A DNA stretch of 64,000 nt from Lunularia cruciata (GCA_948567375.1 OX419758.1:65315965-65379964), one strand, 5' to 3'. Shown: positions 1-11,473, counted from the first letter of the stretch. Numbers and translations are program-made. The notes: generated by a model not told the origin, from the letters alone.

Positions 1-566
1 CCACCATAAGTATCATATCTATTGCATATTATTCTTTAATATAAATATAATTTTCATAATTATACTAGGTAAAAAAAACCTATAAATTATAGTAAGAATA
101 TATAATCTCATATTCATTATTTTTATTTTACCAAAAAATAATTTAAATAATTGATCATCATTTTAATTTCACTATTGAAAATATATTAAAAAATAAAATA
201 TTTCACATAAATATAATATATAAATAAAAAATAAAAATAAAAATAATCAAATCATATAAAATCTAAAAGAATAATCAATATAGATTGTGCTTTATTATAA
301 TATAATATTTATATATTCATAAGATAAATTTAAATCTTTTCTTAATCAAATAAATAAATATATTAATTGAAAAATTTTCATGATAACAAATAAAAATGAA
401 CTAGTTGACTATGAACTAAATCTAAGAACTAAAGATTTAAGATTCAAATTTTATTATATATAATCTAGAAAAATTGATAAATTTTATAAAATAATTATCA
501 AAAATTTAATTAAATTTGCTAACCTCGTGTTAGCAAGTTGACTTGTTGATTTTTCTAGGCATTCAT
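1..566. other. AT-rich spacer
   Basis: Very AT-rich sequence with long A and T runs. I see no reading frame, RNA gene or repeat family here. It ends where a minus-strand LTR begins. Confidence 0.7.
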
Positions 567-995
567 TGTAAAAGATTTAACCGAGATGAGAAATAGAAAA
601 ATAGAATATCACATTAGAACACTTAAGTGTGTGAAACTCCAAATGTTTAACACGAACGTTGGTTTTGATATTTATAAGAAATATACAAGGTTTTTAAAAA
701 TTTTCTCAAGAAATTTTTTTGAACTTTGTCCTTGGAGTGCAAACCAAATTAACTGGAAAACTTCTCAAAAAACTTCTTTCTAGAAATCATATACTTAATA
801 TGCAAACTAAACTAGTCGAGAAATTTCCCAAGAAGCTTTCCTCCTAGAAATCATTGCTTGGCATGCACATTATCCAAGACTTGGGAGGGTACCAAGTAGC
901 TTCCTAGATACTTCTAGAATAGTCTAGGCTAATTTGGACTATTTGTTATTTTATTTGCTTTGACTAATTTTGTCATTAAATTCCATATTGTTACA
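567..995 (-). repeat. Gypsy 3' LTR (diverged)
   Basis: On the plus strand it begins TGTAAAAG and ends CCATATTGTTACA, so the minus-strand LTR reads TGTAACAATATGG...CTTTTACA. It aligns with the LTRs at 47306, 52494 and 62173 but is more diverged, and its TTCTAGAA and GAAGCTT motifs are partly decayed. It is the 3' LTR of the truncated element to its right. Confidence 0.85.
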
Positions 996-1429
996 TATTC
1001 TCCCACAGCTAATTGGTGATATCCTTGTTGCTACTAAAGCTTCAAACTCCTAGATGTCCATTTGTGCATTCTGCAAATGAGAAAGAAGTTCCCATGTGGC
1101 ATCATGAAGGAGATATACTTTCCAAAAGACTTTGTACTTTGCATGTTATTGATGACCTCATTGAATGTGGTAACATGCAATGATGCAATCAATTCATACT
1201 TTTAATGATCATTGACAAGGATAAGATAAGGAGGAGATTGGACACAAGAGGAAAAAGAAGATAGATTAAGAACAAAGGGTTTCAATTTGGAAATATGAAA
1301 GATAAAGTGGATGCGCATATGACAAGGCAAAGAAAATTGAAAAACAACCAGAGAAATGATTTGGGTGATATTAGGTCCTTTCCAATTAGAAGCAAGTTTA
1401 CATACTTGAGTATCAAGTGGGAGGGGTAG

Positions 1430-1914
1430 TGTAAAAGACCGAAATCAAAGAGAGAAATAGGAGGATGGAAACTCACATTGGGACACTTGAATGAGAGAAA
1501 CTCCGAATGCCTAGCATGAGCTTTGGCTTTGGTATTTATAGATAGCATACAAGGCCTTTGAAAAGTTTCTCAAGAAGCTTCCTCAAGCCGCTTTCTTAGA
1601 GTGTAAGCCAAATTAACTAGGAAACTTCTCAAGAAACTTCCTTCTAGAAGCCGTCTACTTGGCGTGCAAGCTAAGCTAGTTGGAAGCTTTTAGAAGTTTC
1701 CTTCTAGAAGCCGCCTACTTGGCGTGCAAGCTAAGCTAGTTGGAAGCTTCTAGAAATTTCCTTCTAGAAACTACTTACTTAAGGTGCAAGCTAAGCTAAC
1801 CGGGAAGCTTCCCAAGAAGCTTCCTAGATACTTCCGGAATATTCTAGGTTAATTTGTCTTATGTGCTACTTCGTAAGCTCGACTAACTTCATCACTAAAT
1901 TCTATATTATTACA
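1430..1914 (-). repeat. Solo gypsy LTR with perfect TSD
   Basis: A 485-bp LTR that begins TGTAAAAGACC and ends ATTATTACA on the plus strand. It is flanked on both sides by GGTAG (1425-1429 and 1915-1919), a 5-bp target-site duplication. Removing it restores continuity of the surrounding chromovirus, as comparison with 62990-63060 shows. It is longer than its relatives because a ~50-bp block containing CTTCTAGAAG and the CTTGGCGTGCAAGC stretch is repeated in tandem. A solo LTR with an intact TSD means insertion followed by LTR-LTR recombination. Confidence 0.93.
1743..1760. promoter_or_regulatory. Perfect 4-unit heat-shock-element-like motif in LTR
   Basis: GAA-gc-TTC-ta-GAA-at-TTC, four alternating GAA/TTC units at exact 5-bp phasing. 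This fits the plant HSF consensus (nGAAnnTTCn repeats). It lies in the solo LTR, among further TTCTAGAA and GAAGCTTC dyads. Function is inferred only. Confidence 0.5.
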
Positions 1915-1999
1915 GGTAGGTTATTAGATGAGAGCATGACCTTATCACCAACTTGAAAGGTGAAATCATGACGGTGGTGGTCTACATATTGTTTTTGAT

Positions 2000-2960
2000 A
2001 ATTTTGAGCAACAAAGAGACTAGATTTGGCTTGTGAGAGAGATTGGGATGTGGTGGTCAAAAAAGTAAAAGTATGAGGGACATGAGATGGAAAAGGAGCA
2101 AGAAGAGAATTTGGAACAAGTGGATCTAGACCAAAATTGAGAAAGAAAAGATAAAATCTGGTGCTTGCATGTTTGGAATTATTATATATATAAAATTTGC
2201 AAGTGCAAGACATTCAACCAAATTAGTATGGTGAAGGTCGATGAAGGCACAAAGCATATCCTCCAAGGTGCAATTTACATGTTCAATTTTTCCATCAGTT
2301 TGATGATGATAGGCCATGGACAAAGCAAACTTGGTGCTAAGTATCTGGAAGAGTACTTGCCAAAATTTTCCAATGGAATTGAGGATCATGGTCGAAGATG
2401 AGTACACGGGACATCCCATGATACTTGAAGACAAAGATCAAGTAGATTTATGCTAATGTTGGAGCATCCATGGTATAAAAGGTTAGTGCTTAATGGATTT
2501 ACTTACTAAACTCATCCACAAACACCATTATTGTTGTATGATCTTGCTTTGTCTTAGGCAAGGATGTGATCATATCCAAGCTCACGTGTTCCTATTAAGT
2601 AAATGGAATAGGAGTGGTTGATGGAGTCCACTCGGTTTTTGGTTGTTGACCTTGTTAAGTTGGTAGTTTTCATGCGATCAGATAAATTCTCAAACAACCA
2701 TGTTGTGCTACCGCCATTGGTGTTGGAAAGTACCGAAGGTCTTATTCACACCCATGTGACCAACAAGTGGAAAGTCATGAGCTTCTTGGAGGCACACAAG
2801 TCAAAGATCACCCTTGGCTAGAACATATATCCGATCCTCATGGAATGAAAGGCTTTCCTTGAAAGAGAAGATGTTTTACTCCTTGTTGCATATTGCAAGA
2901 TAACCTTATACCATTTGAAAGAATGGATCTTGTTGTAGAGCTGTCTTAAATTCAATTTGG
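2000..2960 (-). pseudogene. Gypsy integrase remnant
   Basis: Minus-strand reading frames give recognisable pieces of a gypsy integrase core: a TDGKIEHVNCTLEDML stretch matching the block with the third catalytic acidic residue (the Glu is kept here), and the downstream LECLALANF region corresponding to DECLATAKF in the copy at 63025-63936. Reading shifts between frames several times and no full-length frame remains. The zinc-binding N-terminus is degraded near 2750-2960. Confidence 0.8.
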
Positions 2961-3099
2961 ACCTTGGAGTCGATTGACACCGTTGTAATTACCACCATGA
3001 TGAGAGAAAGAGATTTCAAATCAGTTCATCATGATAGGGCATCAAAGATGATAGGGAAACAACCGGGTTTTTATTTGAGTTTGATGTTAAATAATTGGA

Positions 3100-3513
3100 G
3101 TTACTCCTTCCATGGATGATATTGAATTTTCATATGTTCCAAATGTAATGTCCGCAACAAGGGTTTGTGATTGGTTCACATCGTCACTTTTTTCACAAGA
3201 GATAATGCCTCCATATCTTGGTGGCATATATCATTGCTATTTGTTCCCAATCTCATGTAGAGTAATTTCTTTCTACGGTGTTTAGTTGATGAGACACAAA
3301 GGTAATGGGATGTAATCCATCTAAGAATTCTTGCTGCAACATAACTCCAACGTCAAAGTTAGAAACATCCAAGTCAACCACACAAGGTAATTGAGGATCA
3401 TATGGTTGAAGAATGGGTCTTGAAGTCACCAGTTTCTTGAATGCTTCTTCATACTTGGTGGTCCATTGAAAGCTTAAATTTTTCACCAAGAGGTCAATCA
3501 ATGGTATTGCCAC
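3100..3513 (-). pseudogene. Gypsy RNase H remnant
   Basis: The open stretch 3253-3513 (86 aa) carries the RNase H start region: SFQWTTKYEEAFKKL, then RPILQPYDPQLPCVVDLDVS (the VDxD block with the first catalytic Asp), VMLQQEF and HPITFVSHQLNTVERNYS. It closely matches the copy at 50423-50800. The downstream part (3100-3250) is broken by stops and frameshifts. Confidence 0.85.
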
Positions 3514-3534
3514 ATGTGCATAATAGTTGATGAA

Positions 3535-4300
3535 TCAACAGTAAAAACTTGCCATTCTGTTAAATGTTTGCACCTCTATGGCATCCTTTGGAGTAAGCCA
3601 ATCAATAATGATATTGATTTTCTCCTCTTTCATCTTGATCCTTCTTGATGAGATCTTGTGACCCAAGAAGGTAACTTCTTTCTGCCAAAAGGCACACTTT
3701 GACTTCTTACAATAAAACTTCCATTGACATAGTTGTATTAGGACTTCTCGCATATGATTTGCATATTCTACCTTTGTCTTACTATAGATTAAAATGTCAT
3801 CCAAGAACACCACCATATACCAATCCAATAGTCCATCCACCACCTGATGCATGTGATCCACAAGGACCGTTGGAGCATTAGTGAGCCCAAAAAGTAAAAC
3901 TCTCGACTCAAAATATCCATACCTTGTGTGAAAAGTAGTCTTTTGCACATCTTTTCTATTAATGAGAATTCACCAATAGCCATTGCAAAGATCCAACTTG
4001 GAAAAGTATCAGGTTTCACTCAATTGATCAAGCAAGTCATCAATTTGAGGCAAGGGGTGTGCATTCTTCACTATTTGTTTATTGAGTCCACAATAATCAA
4101 TACAAAATAAAATCTTTCATTTTTCTTTGGAACAAATAGTACCAATGCTCCCCAAGGAGATGTACAATGTCATATGAAATCCTTATCCAACAACTTTGTA
4201 AGTGTTGTTTGCAACTCTTCCAACTTTTTTGGTGAGAGCCGATAGATTAGTCTACTCATTGGACTACTCCTTGGCAATAACTCAACCTTGAAAGACATAC
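3535..4300 (-). pseudogene. Gypsy reverse transcriptase remnant
   Basis: The open frame 3535-3948 contains TTFHTRYGYFESRVLLFGL, then [11 protein letters not shown] with the catalytic Asp pair (FLDD) intact, then the VTFLGHKIS thumb/connection motif. The upstream fingers/palm part (about 3950-4300) is readable only with frame changes. Order and sequence match the RT at 49640-50400. The RT cannot be expressed as one protein. Confidence 0.88.
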
Positions 4301-4600
4301 CATGATCAGAGGATAATCTTTTTGGCAGATCATCTAGAAATACATATGCAAACTCTTAAACTATTTGATCAACCATTGCTTGATGAAGCTTTGACCCTCC
4401 TTAGATTCTCCTTATGCAATAGGCTTGATCCGCACCGCAAAATTAAACTTATCTTCCTCCAAAGTTTACTTTATGGCTGTTTCATTGATAAACTTCATAT
4501 CTAGGGATTTATCTTCCTTCAAAGATTACTCTATGAATGCACTCCTGACAAACTTCTCATCTTGGGAATGATTACTCTTAGGTGTTTTACTCAAAGATAC

Positions 4601-6290
4601 TAGACATCATAATCAAAAAAATTCTATTTTTGTGTTGTATTTGAATTTGTTGTTAAGTCCAATCAAATTAAATTTTATAATGTTCAAACTAAAATAAACC
4701 CATAATGAATCATAGTGTAGAGGTCCCATTACAAACCTCATACTCATAACGTCTCTAATCCATAATTTTATACCATGAAATCTTTAAACATCAAAATTAA
4801 ACTAAATTTAATATTTTTTTGCAAATTTGAACACTCTCATATACACTTTAACCTCTATTGACATGAAAACTAGCTAAGATAACTTTTGTCGATTTAGACC
4901 TAACTTGAATAACTTCCAACTCTAGACAACTTCCACCACCTACAAAATTAACTAGTGCAACATTCCTTGAATTCAACAACTCTAAACACCTCTGCCAACT
5001 TGACCTCCGAATCTGGATAATTTTTATAAATCTAACACACCTCTTATACAATTAACTCATCATTAATCATCTAATACACCATTAATTAGCAATCAAGGTC
5101 AAATTGAAAAAATAAATATCTCCAAATTGAATAAATAATATCTCTAAATCTCTTAATTAAGAAAATGAGTGCTAATCCAATTTTGCTTATCAAATTCAAT
5201 CCTTAACACTAGAGCTTTTGATTTCAAATTATTTTTTATTAAATTGAAATTGACTTTGTTTTTGAGATATTTGGTGAACGCTTTCAATCCGCATTTGTTC
5301 CATTGTAAAATTTACATAAATTTGAATAAATTTTTCAAATAGGATTATTTTCAAGAAAATCCAAAATCACAACAGTATATATGGACGATTCATCAACTTT
5401 GAAAATACCATCAACATTTTCAATCTTTATGCCTAATTTTTCTTTCACTTTCCTTTCTTTGATATAATCAATTTGCTAATGCACTCAAATTATCTTTAAA
5501 TCAAATTTGAATTTGATTTTAAATTCAAAAATTTATCAATAATAAACACTAATTGTCATCAAATCCTATTCACTATAACTAAAAAATTTTAAATAATATT
5601 TATTAAATTTTGGTTATTATAATGAAAATAATAATACAATTAACCAAACATAAAGAAATCTCTCCACTAACAATGAATCTAGTATCTCTTATATATTTCT
5701 TCAAAGTGATAACTCAACTACCCCTGGACTAACATCAGAATATTTCTCTTCATTAATGCAACAACCACTTGAAACAATACAATAATTTCTCTGAAAAATC
5801 ACTAAAATGCTATTTGAAAACAAGATATTTATAATAAAATATATAATAATAATATTCATAATATCAAAGAGAAATGAACATTAGCATTTGCGCATTAAAC
5901 CATCTTCATCATGCAAATAAATTAACTTGGGTACTATATAATTATATTTTCTTTAATTTTTTCACATTCTTGTATTAAACTATGTTCTTCACACAATAAA
6001 TAATACTTCAAAATACGTTAAAATATAATGGGCACAAACACAAATTCGACTCTAATTGTTCAAACAATTGTGTAAATTTTAACTCTACCTATCCGAACAC
6101 AATTTCGGTTGAATTTGAATTTCTCATCATTAAATGAAAAATAAATCATTAAACCTTCAAAGGGAATTTAATCTTCTTATCATTAAATGGCAGAAAAATA
6201 ATTATAACGTTGACCCCGGTGGATTTTCTCTTGAAAAAATAATGTTATAGAAACAACTCAAAACTTTATAAAAGTGCATTGCGCATTTTT
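4601..6290. other. AT-rich spacer, no gene seen
   Basis: Low-complexity AT-rich sequence without supported coding region, LTR ends or tandem repeat. Short open frames here have no recognisable motif and biased composition. Confidence 0.6.
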
Positions 6291-7439
6291 TTAATGTGCA
6301 TGAAAGGGTCCATTTTGTTTGAACTCACAAATAAAATAAATAAAATCAAATAAAATTAACATTATTTTGTTATAGTTTCTTTGTGTTGTATATGTGATAA
6401 AACATGCAATTGAAAAGACATGAAGAAAAAGGCCACCGCGTAGGAAAAATGAAGGAGGGGAAGACCCCCTCAAGCCGTACAAGGGAGAGACAAAAAAAGT
6501 AACATGGGGCTTTGCACCAATAGAGTCTGTATGAGAAATCTGCCATACCGCACCTAAGATATACGAGCTATGCAAATCGTATGGTCTATATACAACTGGA
6601 ACATCCGAAGAAACATCACCTAATGTGATTACTCTCTTATAGATTATACCAACCACTGCCCTTTGTAAAACAATGGACACACGGTGTCTAAAGTAAGCTA
6701 CAAAGTATGAGAGTGAGAATGATACCCTTCACGCCTAACATAATAACCTCTCACGCACTCCTTGACAAATGTGTCAAATGCCATGTCCATCACTCCATAT
6801 AACTCCAAGGCTAGAGGAACAAAGAGGTGACCTCAATGTATGCCCCTATTGAAAAGACATACCGATATGCCATTCTGCCCTCCGAGTTTGACCTATAACA
6901 GTGAACTTGTCGGACAGATCTAGAGAAGTTCAATAACTAAGGAGTTGCTTGGATGTCCTCTCACAAAAATCACTAGCTCACCATCTGTACACATCACCTC
7001 TGTACCCGAGTTCACCGGGGAATGTAAAATACTTCAAGCCATTCAGCGATGATGTCATGAAGATCCACGAAACCTCCATTTGGGTATGTCAAGTATTTGT
7101 AGACTATGGGCATAAGTTATTCACATGGGAAGTGGCCGTGTCAACCGCTTTGTCTAACCAGAAGAAACACTTATTTCCTCCCACGAACAACTTAGCAAAG
7201 AACCCTCAAGCCGGTATTGCTCAAGTCCAGGTCTGACTAACCGTCAAAACGCCCCAAATAAGCAGGCACCTTGCCAGTGATTCAATTATTAGAAGGAGAA
7301 AGGATGGTATGAACCCATAATCTGTTAGCAGAGGTCCGCTGACAGTTGTCATAAACATCTAATAATCACACAGATATTCTGAAGTTACTGAGAAGATGCA
7401 AATTGCGAGAGAGAGTTTCATACCACGTCCCAAAGAAGT
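6291..7439. other. Unidentified mixed-composition region
   Basis: Base composition is more balanced than the spacer to the left. The longest frames (6291-6680 minus, 129 aa; 6949-7236 plus, 95 aa) show no domain, signal or repeat I recognise, and I found no second copy in the window. It borders the repeat array and may be unique sequence or an unknown repeat. Confidence 0.3.
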
Positions 7440-7981
7440 ATTTACACTGTTTAAACTGTCTTTTGTCAACTATCAAAGCCTCCCCCAAATCACATCCAAC
7501 CTGAATGCTCGAGCACGATCTAACATCAAACGACTCCAAAAGGACTCCATGAATTCTGTCTCAGTAGAAGACAATGCAACAGATGCTTGCTGATTACTAG
7601 GCCAATTGATCCCTCCTTCCCTAAGCATGATTACTTATACATTAGTTCATCTGCTATTATCAAGTCATGCCCTCAACTAGTATATGTAACTATGAAAAAC
7701 AAACATACATGCCAAAGTCATAGTCGCTCTGTTCCTTAACCACCCCAGATGTAAAACAAGAATCTAAATCTTCTGTACATTGTTTCTTTTTCCGCTAATG
7801 AGGTTAAGCACCTTATACACACGAAGCATAGGTAACCAGTGCCCACAGGACCTCTCTAGAATTTCCAAAAACGAATCCCTGGACGAGTCAACAATAAAGC
7901 AGGAGGGGTACTCGGCAGAGAACGGTACACAAACTTGCAGTCACCACGAGGAAGACCCAGTCAGAAAATCGTTGGACTTAC

Positions 7982-8080
7982 ATGTTCCGTAAGTTCTTGT
8001 AAACTTGCATCGCGCTCGTGATTTCTGTGATTTTCAACGTCCTCCCTAGGTTTCTTCCCTAAAGCAGCAAAATCCTCCAT
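7982..8080 (-). CDS. Candidate 33-codon first exon (delta copy 1)
   Basis: On the minus strand an ATG at 8080 opens 33 codons starting MEDFAALGKKPREDVENH and ending in ...LTEH, directly followed by a strong 5' splice-site match (GTAAGT). Equivalent segments occur in delta copy 3 (99 nt, same phase) and copy 2 (107 nt; an 8-bp insertion breaks the frame). I do not recognise the peptide and found no convincing second exon. Substitutions between copies are mostly amino-acid-changing, so purifying selection is not evident. It may be a relic exon carried by the repeat or a chance frame. Confidence 0.3.
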
Positions 8081-8400
8081 TGTGTGCTATACTCCATTCT
8101 GCATGGAAACAGAAAAAATTCAGAAACGAATACGGTTTAAAACCTTGGACCAAAATCTGCACCTATATGAGAACCTTCAACTCTTGCACCATCTTCAACG
8201 TCCTATTCATTACATTATTCAAGATTAACAATTACACGGTATATGCAAACACCAATTCTTCTTTGATTTACAGCTTGAGACGTTAAACTTTTCCTTAGAT
8301 AGTCATAGATGCGAACTACCATGTGATATATAAAACCCGAGAGTTCAAATCGTAATTGATTGTGTATTATCTACTTTCTTGCGTTCTGACAAATTATTCT

Positions 8401-8543
8401 ATGTGGTTCTGTACATTATGGAACTGTTTACTTATAATAACTTCTAATTTTTCGCGCAACACTGATATTTTATGTGGTTCTGTACATTATGGAACTGTTT
8501 ACTTATAATAACTTTTATTTATCACGCAAAACTCTGACGCTTG
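8401..8543. repeat. 71-bp tandem duplication
   Basis: The ATGTGGTTCTGTACATTATG segment and what follows occur at 8401 and again at 8472. The second copy runs into the acceptor-like CGCTTGCAG before the alpha module. Confidence 0.8.
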
Positions 8544-8546
8544 CAG

Positions 8547-8826
8547 AAAGGCGAGCATCAAAGTGTCCAAAGACCCTCTGATGCCATGTTTTCTTGCAAC
8601 TTTCAGACAGTTGTGGAAATTGATAGAAAATGCATTTAACAAAAAGTGCCCTATGAGGAATCGATTAACTTGTGTAATCATTTAGACAGGTATTATATAA
8701 GAACAATGCCGCAAGGGCTCTCGAGCATAGTTAGTGGTCCACTATCTCCACTACATAGTGCTGACAAAGTGTCCAAAGACCCTCTGATGCCATGTTTTCT
8801 TGCAACTTTCAGACAGTTGTGGAAAT
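8547..8826. repeat. Alpha module, left half, with 206-bp duplication
   Basis: Starts with the alpha signature after CTTGCAG (GAGCATCAAAGTGTCC) and runs to CAGTTGTGGAAAT, where the copia LTR begins. The stretch 8559-8764 repeats at 8765-8970 and includes a copia LTR fragment (8621-8764), so the duplication happened after the copia insertion. The right half of the same alpha copy resumes at 16483 beyond the copia element. Confidence 0.8.
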
Positions 8827-9010
8827 TGATAGAAAATGCATTTAACAAAAAGTGCCCTGTGAGGAATCGATTAACTTGTGTAATCCTTTAGACAGGTATT
8901 ATATAAGAACAATGCTGAGAGGGCTCTCGAGCATAGTTAGTGGTCCACTATCTCCACTGCGTAGTGCTGATGTAACACTGATCACAATTGCATATTATAT
9001 AAATCTAACA
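8827..9010 (-). repeat. Copia 3' LTR
   Basis: 184 bp; plus strand TGATAGAAAATGC...ATATAAATCTAACA, i.e. minus-strand TGTTAGATTTATAT...TTTTCTATCA. It aligns along its length with the 5' LTR at 16290-16482; the 9-bp length difference comes mainly from an extra CCACTA-type block there. Confidence 0.93.
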
Positions 9011-9018
9011 CCCCTCTT
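9011..9018 (-). other. Copia polypurine tract
   Basis: Minus strand AAGAGGGG immediately upstream of the 3' LTR, the usual place for plus-strand priming. Confidence 0.8.
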
Positions 9019-9843
9019 AATGGGCGTTTTGTAATTGTCCATTTGACTGCAACTCTTAGTGCATGGCACAACCTTGTATGCAATTCTCTAGTCAATCCCT
9101 TTATGAAGATGTCAGCAGTTTTATTTTTGGTGTCCACCCAAGAAACAGAGATAGCTTTGTCTTCAACTCTCTATGATATAGTGGAATCTGATATCTATAT
9201 ATTTTGTTAATTTAATTAAACTCTAGTTTAGAAACTTTTTTTCTTTTAAAGTTTTGTCAGAATTTTTTAAAAACACGATTAAATATTGTTTACTGAGGGT
9301 AAAGAGGGGCACATCTCTAATTAAGGTTAAGCAAAGTAACCCCTTAGGGTTTACTGAAATGTATATAAGAGTGCTTTCTGCTCCTGTTTCAATTAGTTCA
9401 ACAACAATGATTCCCAACGTCTCTTCCTTGCATCTCTTCCTTGCATTTCGTGAAGTCCTGAGTTGCCTAACATCATCTCAAGATTGTCTTTTGATATCTC
9501 AGTATTAGAGGTTACTAGTGCTGTGTGAAAGAACCTACTTGATGCTTGTGAGCTATGATACAAAGAGAAAGGTCTAGTACTGCAATAGTGATGTCTGATA
9601 CATCAGAGATAAGAGGGAGTGATAGACCTTCCACTTCAAAGAGTAGGAAGCTTGGTTCTTATCATATTTCATTCTCTCATGCTGTTTTGTTGAAGTAACA
9701 AGGTCACTACCGTTGTTGCGGTCACAATACAACTTCATTGTTTCTCCAGGAAAACCTAACTCACTTAACAAGCGCTTACACCATATTGCTTCAGTAGCTC
9801 CTTTGACAAAGCCATGTATTCAGCTTTGGTGTTGGTTATAGAG
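9019..9843 (-). pseudogene. Copia RNase H, C-terminal part (split)
   Basis: Once the solo LTR (9205-9664) is removed, the minus strand reads SITNTKAEYMALSK, then CDRNNGSDLV, KQHERMKY joined to an IRYHYIRE-like stretch, then WVDTKNKTADIFIKGL. These are the classic copia RNase H blocks (TKAEYMAL; the SA.(L)...NP..HERTKHI-type region; the T..Q.ADIFTK end). Frames shift and stops occur. The N-terminal half of the same domain is at 11474-11811, separated by a solo LTR and array sequence. Confidence 0.85.
9205..9664 (+). repeat. Solo LTR, family S, TSD TATTT
   Basis: 460 bp beginning TGTTAATTTAATTAAACTC and ending GGTTCTTATCA, flanked by TATTT (9200-9204, 9665-9669). It contains a TATA-like GTATATAAGAG at 9361-9371. 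It interrupts the copia RNase H. Members of the same family are at 9844, 13850, 18984 and 27425. No internal region of this family is present in the window. Confidence 0.92.
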
Positions 9844-10332
9844 TGATGAGAACCTTTGTTCTTGCTCTTTGAAGTAGATGGTCTATTCTCGATCATTCTG
9901 ACTTCTGATGTATCAAACATCTTAGCATTTAATTTTCCTAATCTCACCAGAGCAGACACTCTTGATTGCACACAACAATACTCAATTCTCTCTTAGCCTT
10001 CAAAAATAATACAGCCAGTTCATTCACATAGCACTATAGCCTCCAATACTGAGATATCCCAGAACATTCCTGAGATGATATTAAACAACTCAAGGTTTCA
10101 CGAAATATAAAAAAGTGTTAGGAATCAACCCAATAAAAAACTTTTGATTAGGATTATATAGATATAGAGATCCGAAAGATGTGCTACCATACTGCTCATG
10201 TAACTCGTGTAATATATAGAACTCATGTGATCAATATGTATGAATAGTAACAATATGAACAATAACTAATATATCCCATTATAATTCTAACAAAAACAAA
10301 AATCATTGAACTAAGAATTAACTAAACTAACA
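9844..10332 (-). repeat. Solo LTR, family S, TSD TAGAG
   Basis: 489 bp; plus strand TGATGAGAACC...AACTAAACTAACA, so the minus-strand LTR starts TGTTAGTTTAGTTAAT. Exact 5-bp TSD TAGAG at 9839-9843 and 10333-10337. It sits at the junction between copia RNase H sequence (left) and an array segment (right). The right TSD is part of the array core ATAGAGAAATGA. Confidence 0.92.
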
Positions 10333-10337
10333 TAGAG

Positions 10338-11470
10338 AAATGAAGACAAAAGCAGTAAGAGGAACAAGGGATCCAATACTCATTAAAGTGAGAGGAACAA
10401 GGGATGCGGAACTCATTAAATGCAAATGAGATGCAAGATATGTAAAGTAAGCTATATTGGTAAATGAGAGTAGAAGCAGTTCGGGGAATGGGTTATCCAA
10501 AACTCATGAAGTGCACAAGTGCACATATTCGATAAACAACATTTGCATGAATTACAGTGCTAGTGTAGTATGAAAGCTTTAGTGTAAAATGCATCGAAAA
10601 TAACCTGCATTTGCATGAATTACAATGCTAGTGTAGTATGAAAGCTTTAGTGTAAAATGCATCGAAAATAACCTGCAACAAAAGTATAGATGCAAAAAAG
10701 TAACCTGTAGCAAAGGCATAAATGAAAGAAATTGAGAACACAGTACTGCTAATGGACAATAACGAAGTTGAAATCGAGAGCAGCAAGGCCAACGCGAGTG
10801 TGGGTTAGAGAGCTTGATGTAAGAGTTCACCAATGAGAAATATGAAGTCAGAGAGCCGCAATGCAACCAAAAGCGAGAGGCATAGGAAACGTGCGATGTG
10901 CTGTAAGAACCCGCCAGGATGCAATGCGTGGATGAAACGAGAGGAATAGAAAACTTGCTATAAAAGCCCACCAGGATACAGTGCGCAGATGAAGATGAAG
11001 AACGTGAGATGGAGTGGGGGAGCCAGGAAGGAATCAAAGAGCGAAGGGAAAAAAAGTAAAGTAAGCTATATGTCAATCCTCTGATCTACCGATAGCAGAA
11101 ATAAACCTAACATGGAAACAAATGGAGAGAGAATCCTATATTCCAAAGGCCTGCAATTACACAGAGGAAACATAACAAAAGTGCAAGAAGAGGAACAAAA
11201 TCGACATGAAGAGCCAGAAGCGAAAGATAAATATAGATCCAAATAGAAAAGCCATGTAGCAGCAAGTAAAATGTGAGATTGCACAGAGGACAAAGGAAGG
11301 AAAATCGAGGAAAATCAATGAGGCAGCCTGAGTGTATGACAAACTGGAAATAAATGAGCTCATTCAGAGAACGAGGGAAGAAGAGCGAAGTGTTACAGGA
11401 CTAGATATCGATAATATCACACCATGTGCTATAAACACATGAGTCCTTTGGTGCTGGATAATGAAACAGA
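10338..11470. repeat. Array segment lodged in copia RNase H
   Basis: About 1.1 kb matching array modules of type zeta and epsilon. It opens with the core (AAATGAAGACAAAAGCAGT... GGGATCC...ACTCATT), then an epsilon core near 10468, a 68-bp tandem duplication (10541-10608, 10609-10676), the CCGCCAGGAT block, and near its right end the covarying hairpin at 11397-11447. It separates CWSSKR (ending near 11475) from SITNTKAEYMAL (9843 leftwards), so almost no RNase H sequence is lost. Array DNA thus moved into a retroelement that itself lies in the array. The minus strand reads AAAAG|GTAAGT at the right junction, a splice-donor-like sequence. Confidence 0.75.
11397..11447 (+). ncRNA. Covarying hairpin/three-way junction, copy E
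   Basis: Outer stem AGGAC (11397-11401) with GTCCT (11443-11447). Inner hairpin 1 is GATAT, loop CGATA, ATATC (11404-11418). Inner hairpin 2 is CATGTG (11423-11428), 7-nt loop CTATAAA, CACATG (11436-11441). The related copies at 28639, 30098, 31332, 33830 and 34069 differ in sequence yet keep the second stem. Confidence 0.5.
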
Positions 11471-11473
11471 AAC

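Larger units (their letters stand above)
567..4600 (-). mobile_element. 5'-truncated Ty3/gypsy chromovirus
   Basis: Read on the minus strand this is the 3' half of a gypsy element: linker before RT (about 4300-4600), reverse transcriptase, RNase H, integrase, chromodomain region and 3' LTR. The same order and clearly related sequence occur at 49300-52919 (plus strand) and 62173-64000 (minus strand). Similarity to the plus-strand copy stops near 4600, where AT-rich spacer begins, so gag, protease and the 5' LTR are absent. Stops and frameshifts interrupt every domain. A solo LTR (1430-1914) splits the region between chromodomain and integrase. The element is dead; its source family is the one whose LTRs recur at 45758-47719, 52494 and 62173. 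Confidence 0.9.
7440..8546. repeat. Array module delta, copy 1
   Basis: First of three delta blocks; the others are at 23290-24763 and 37880-39000, with a partial one at 35570-35800. Shared landmarks in plus-strand order are the CAAAGCCTCCCxCAAATCACA segment, CGACTCCAA, the GGTTCCTTAA block, the CGCTAATGAGG block, the exon-like segment described separately and the CACTACCACGTGATAT block. In this copy about 7545-7690 has no counterpart in the other two. It leads directly into an alpha module, as the delta at 23290 does. Confidence 0.75.

Noticed and set aside
6291..6680. 129-aa minus-strand protein
   Set aside because: No motif, no second copy and an ordinary length for chance in this composition.
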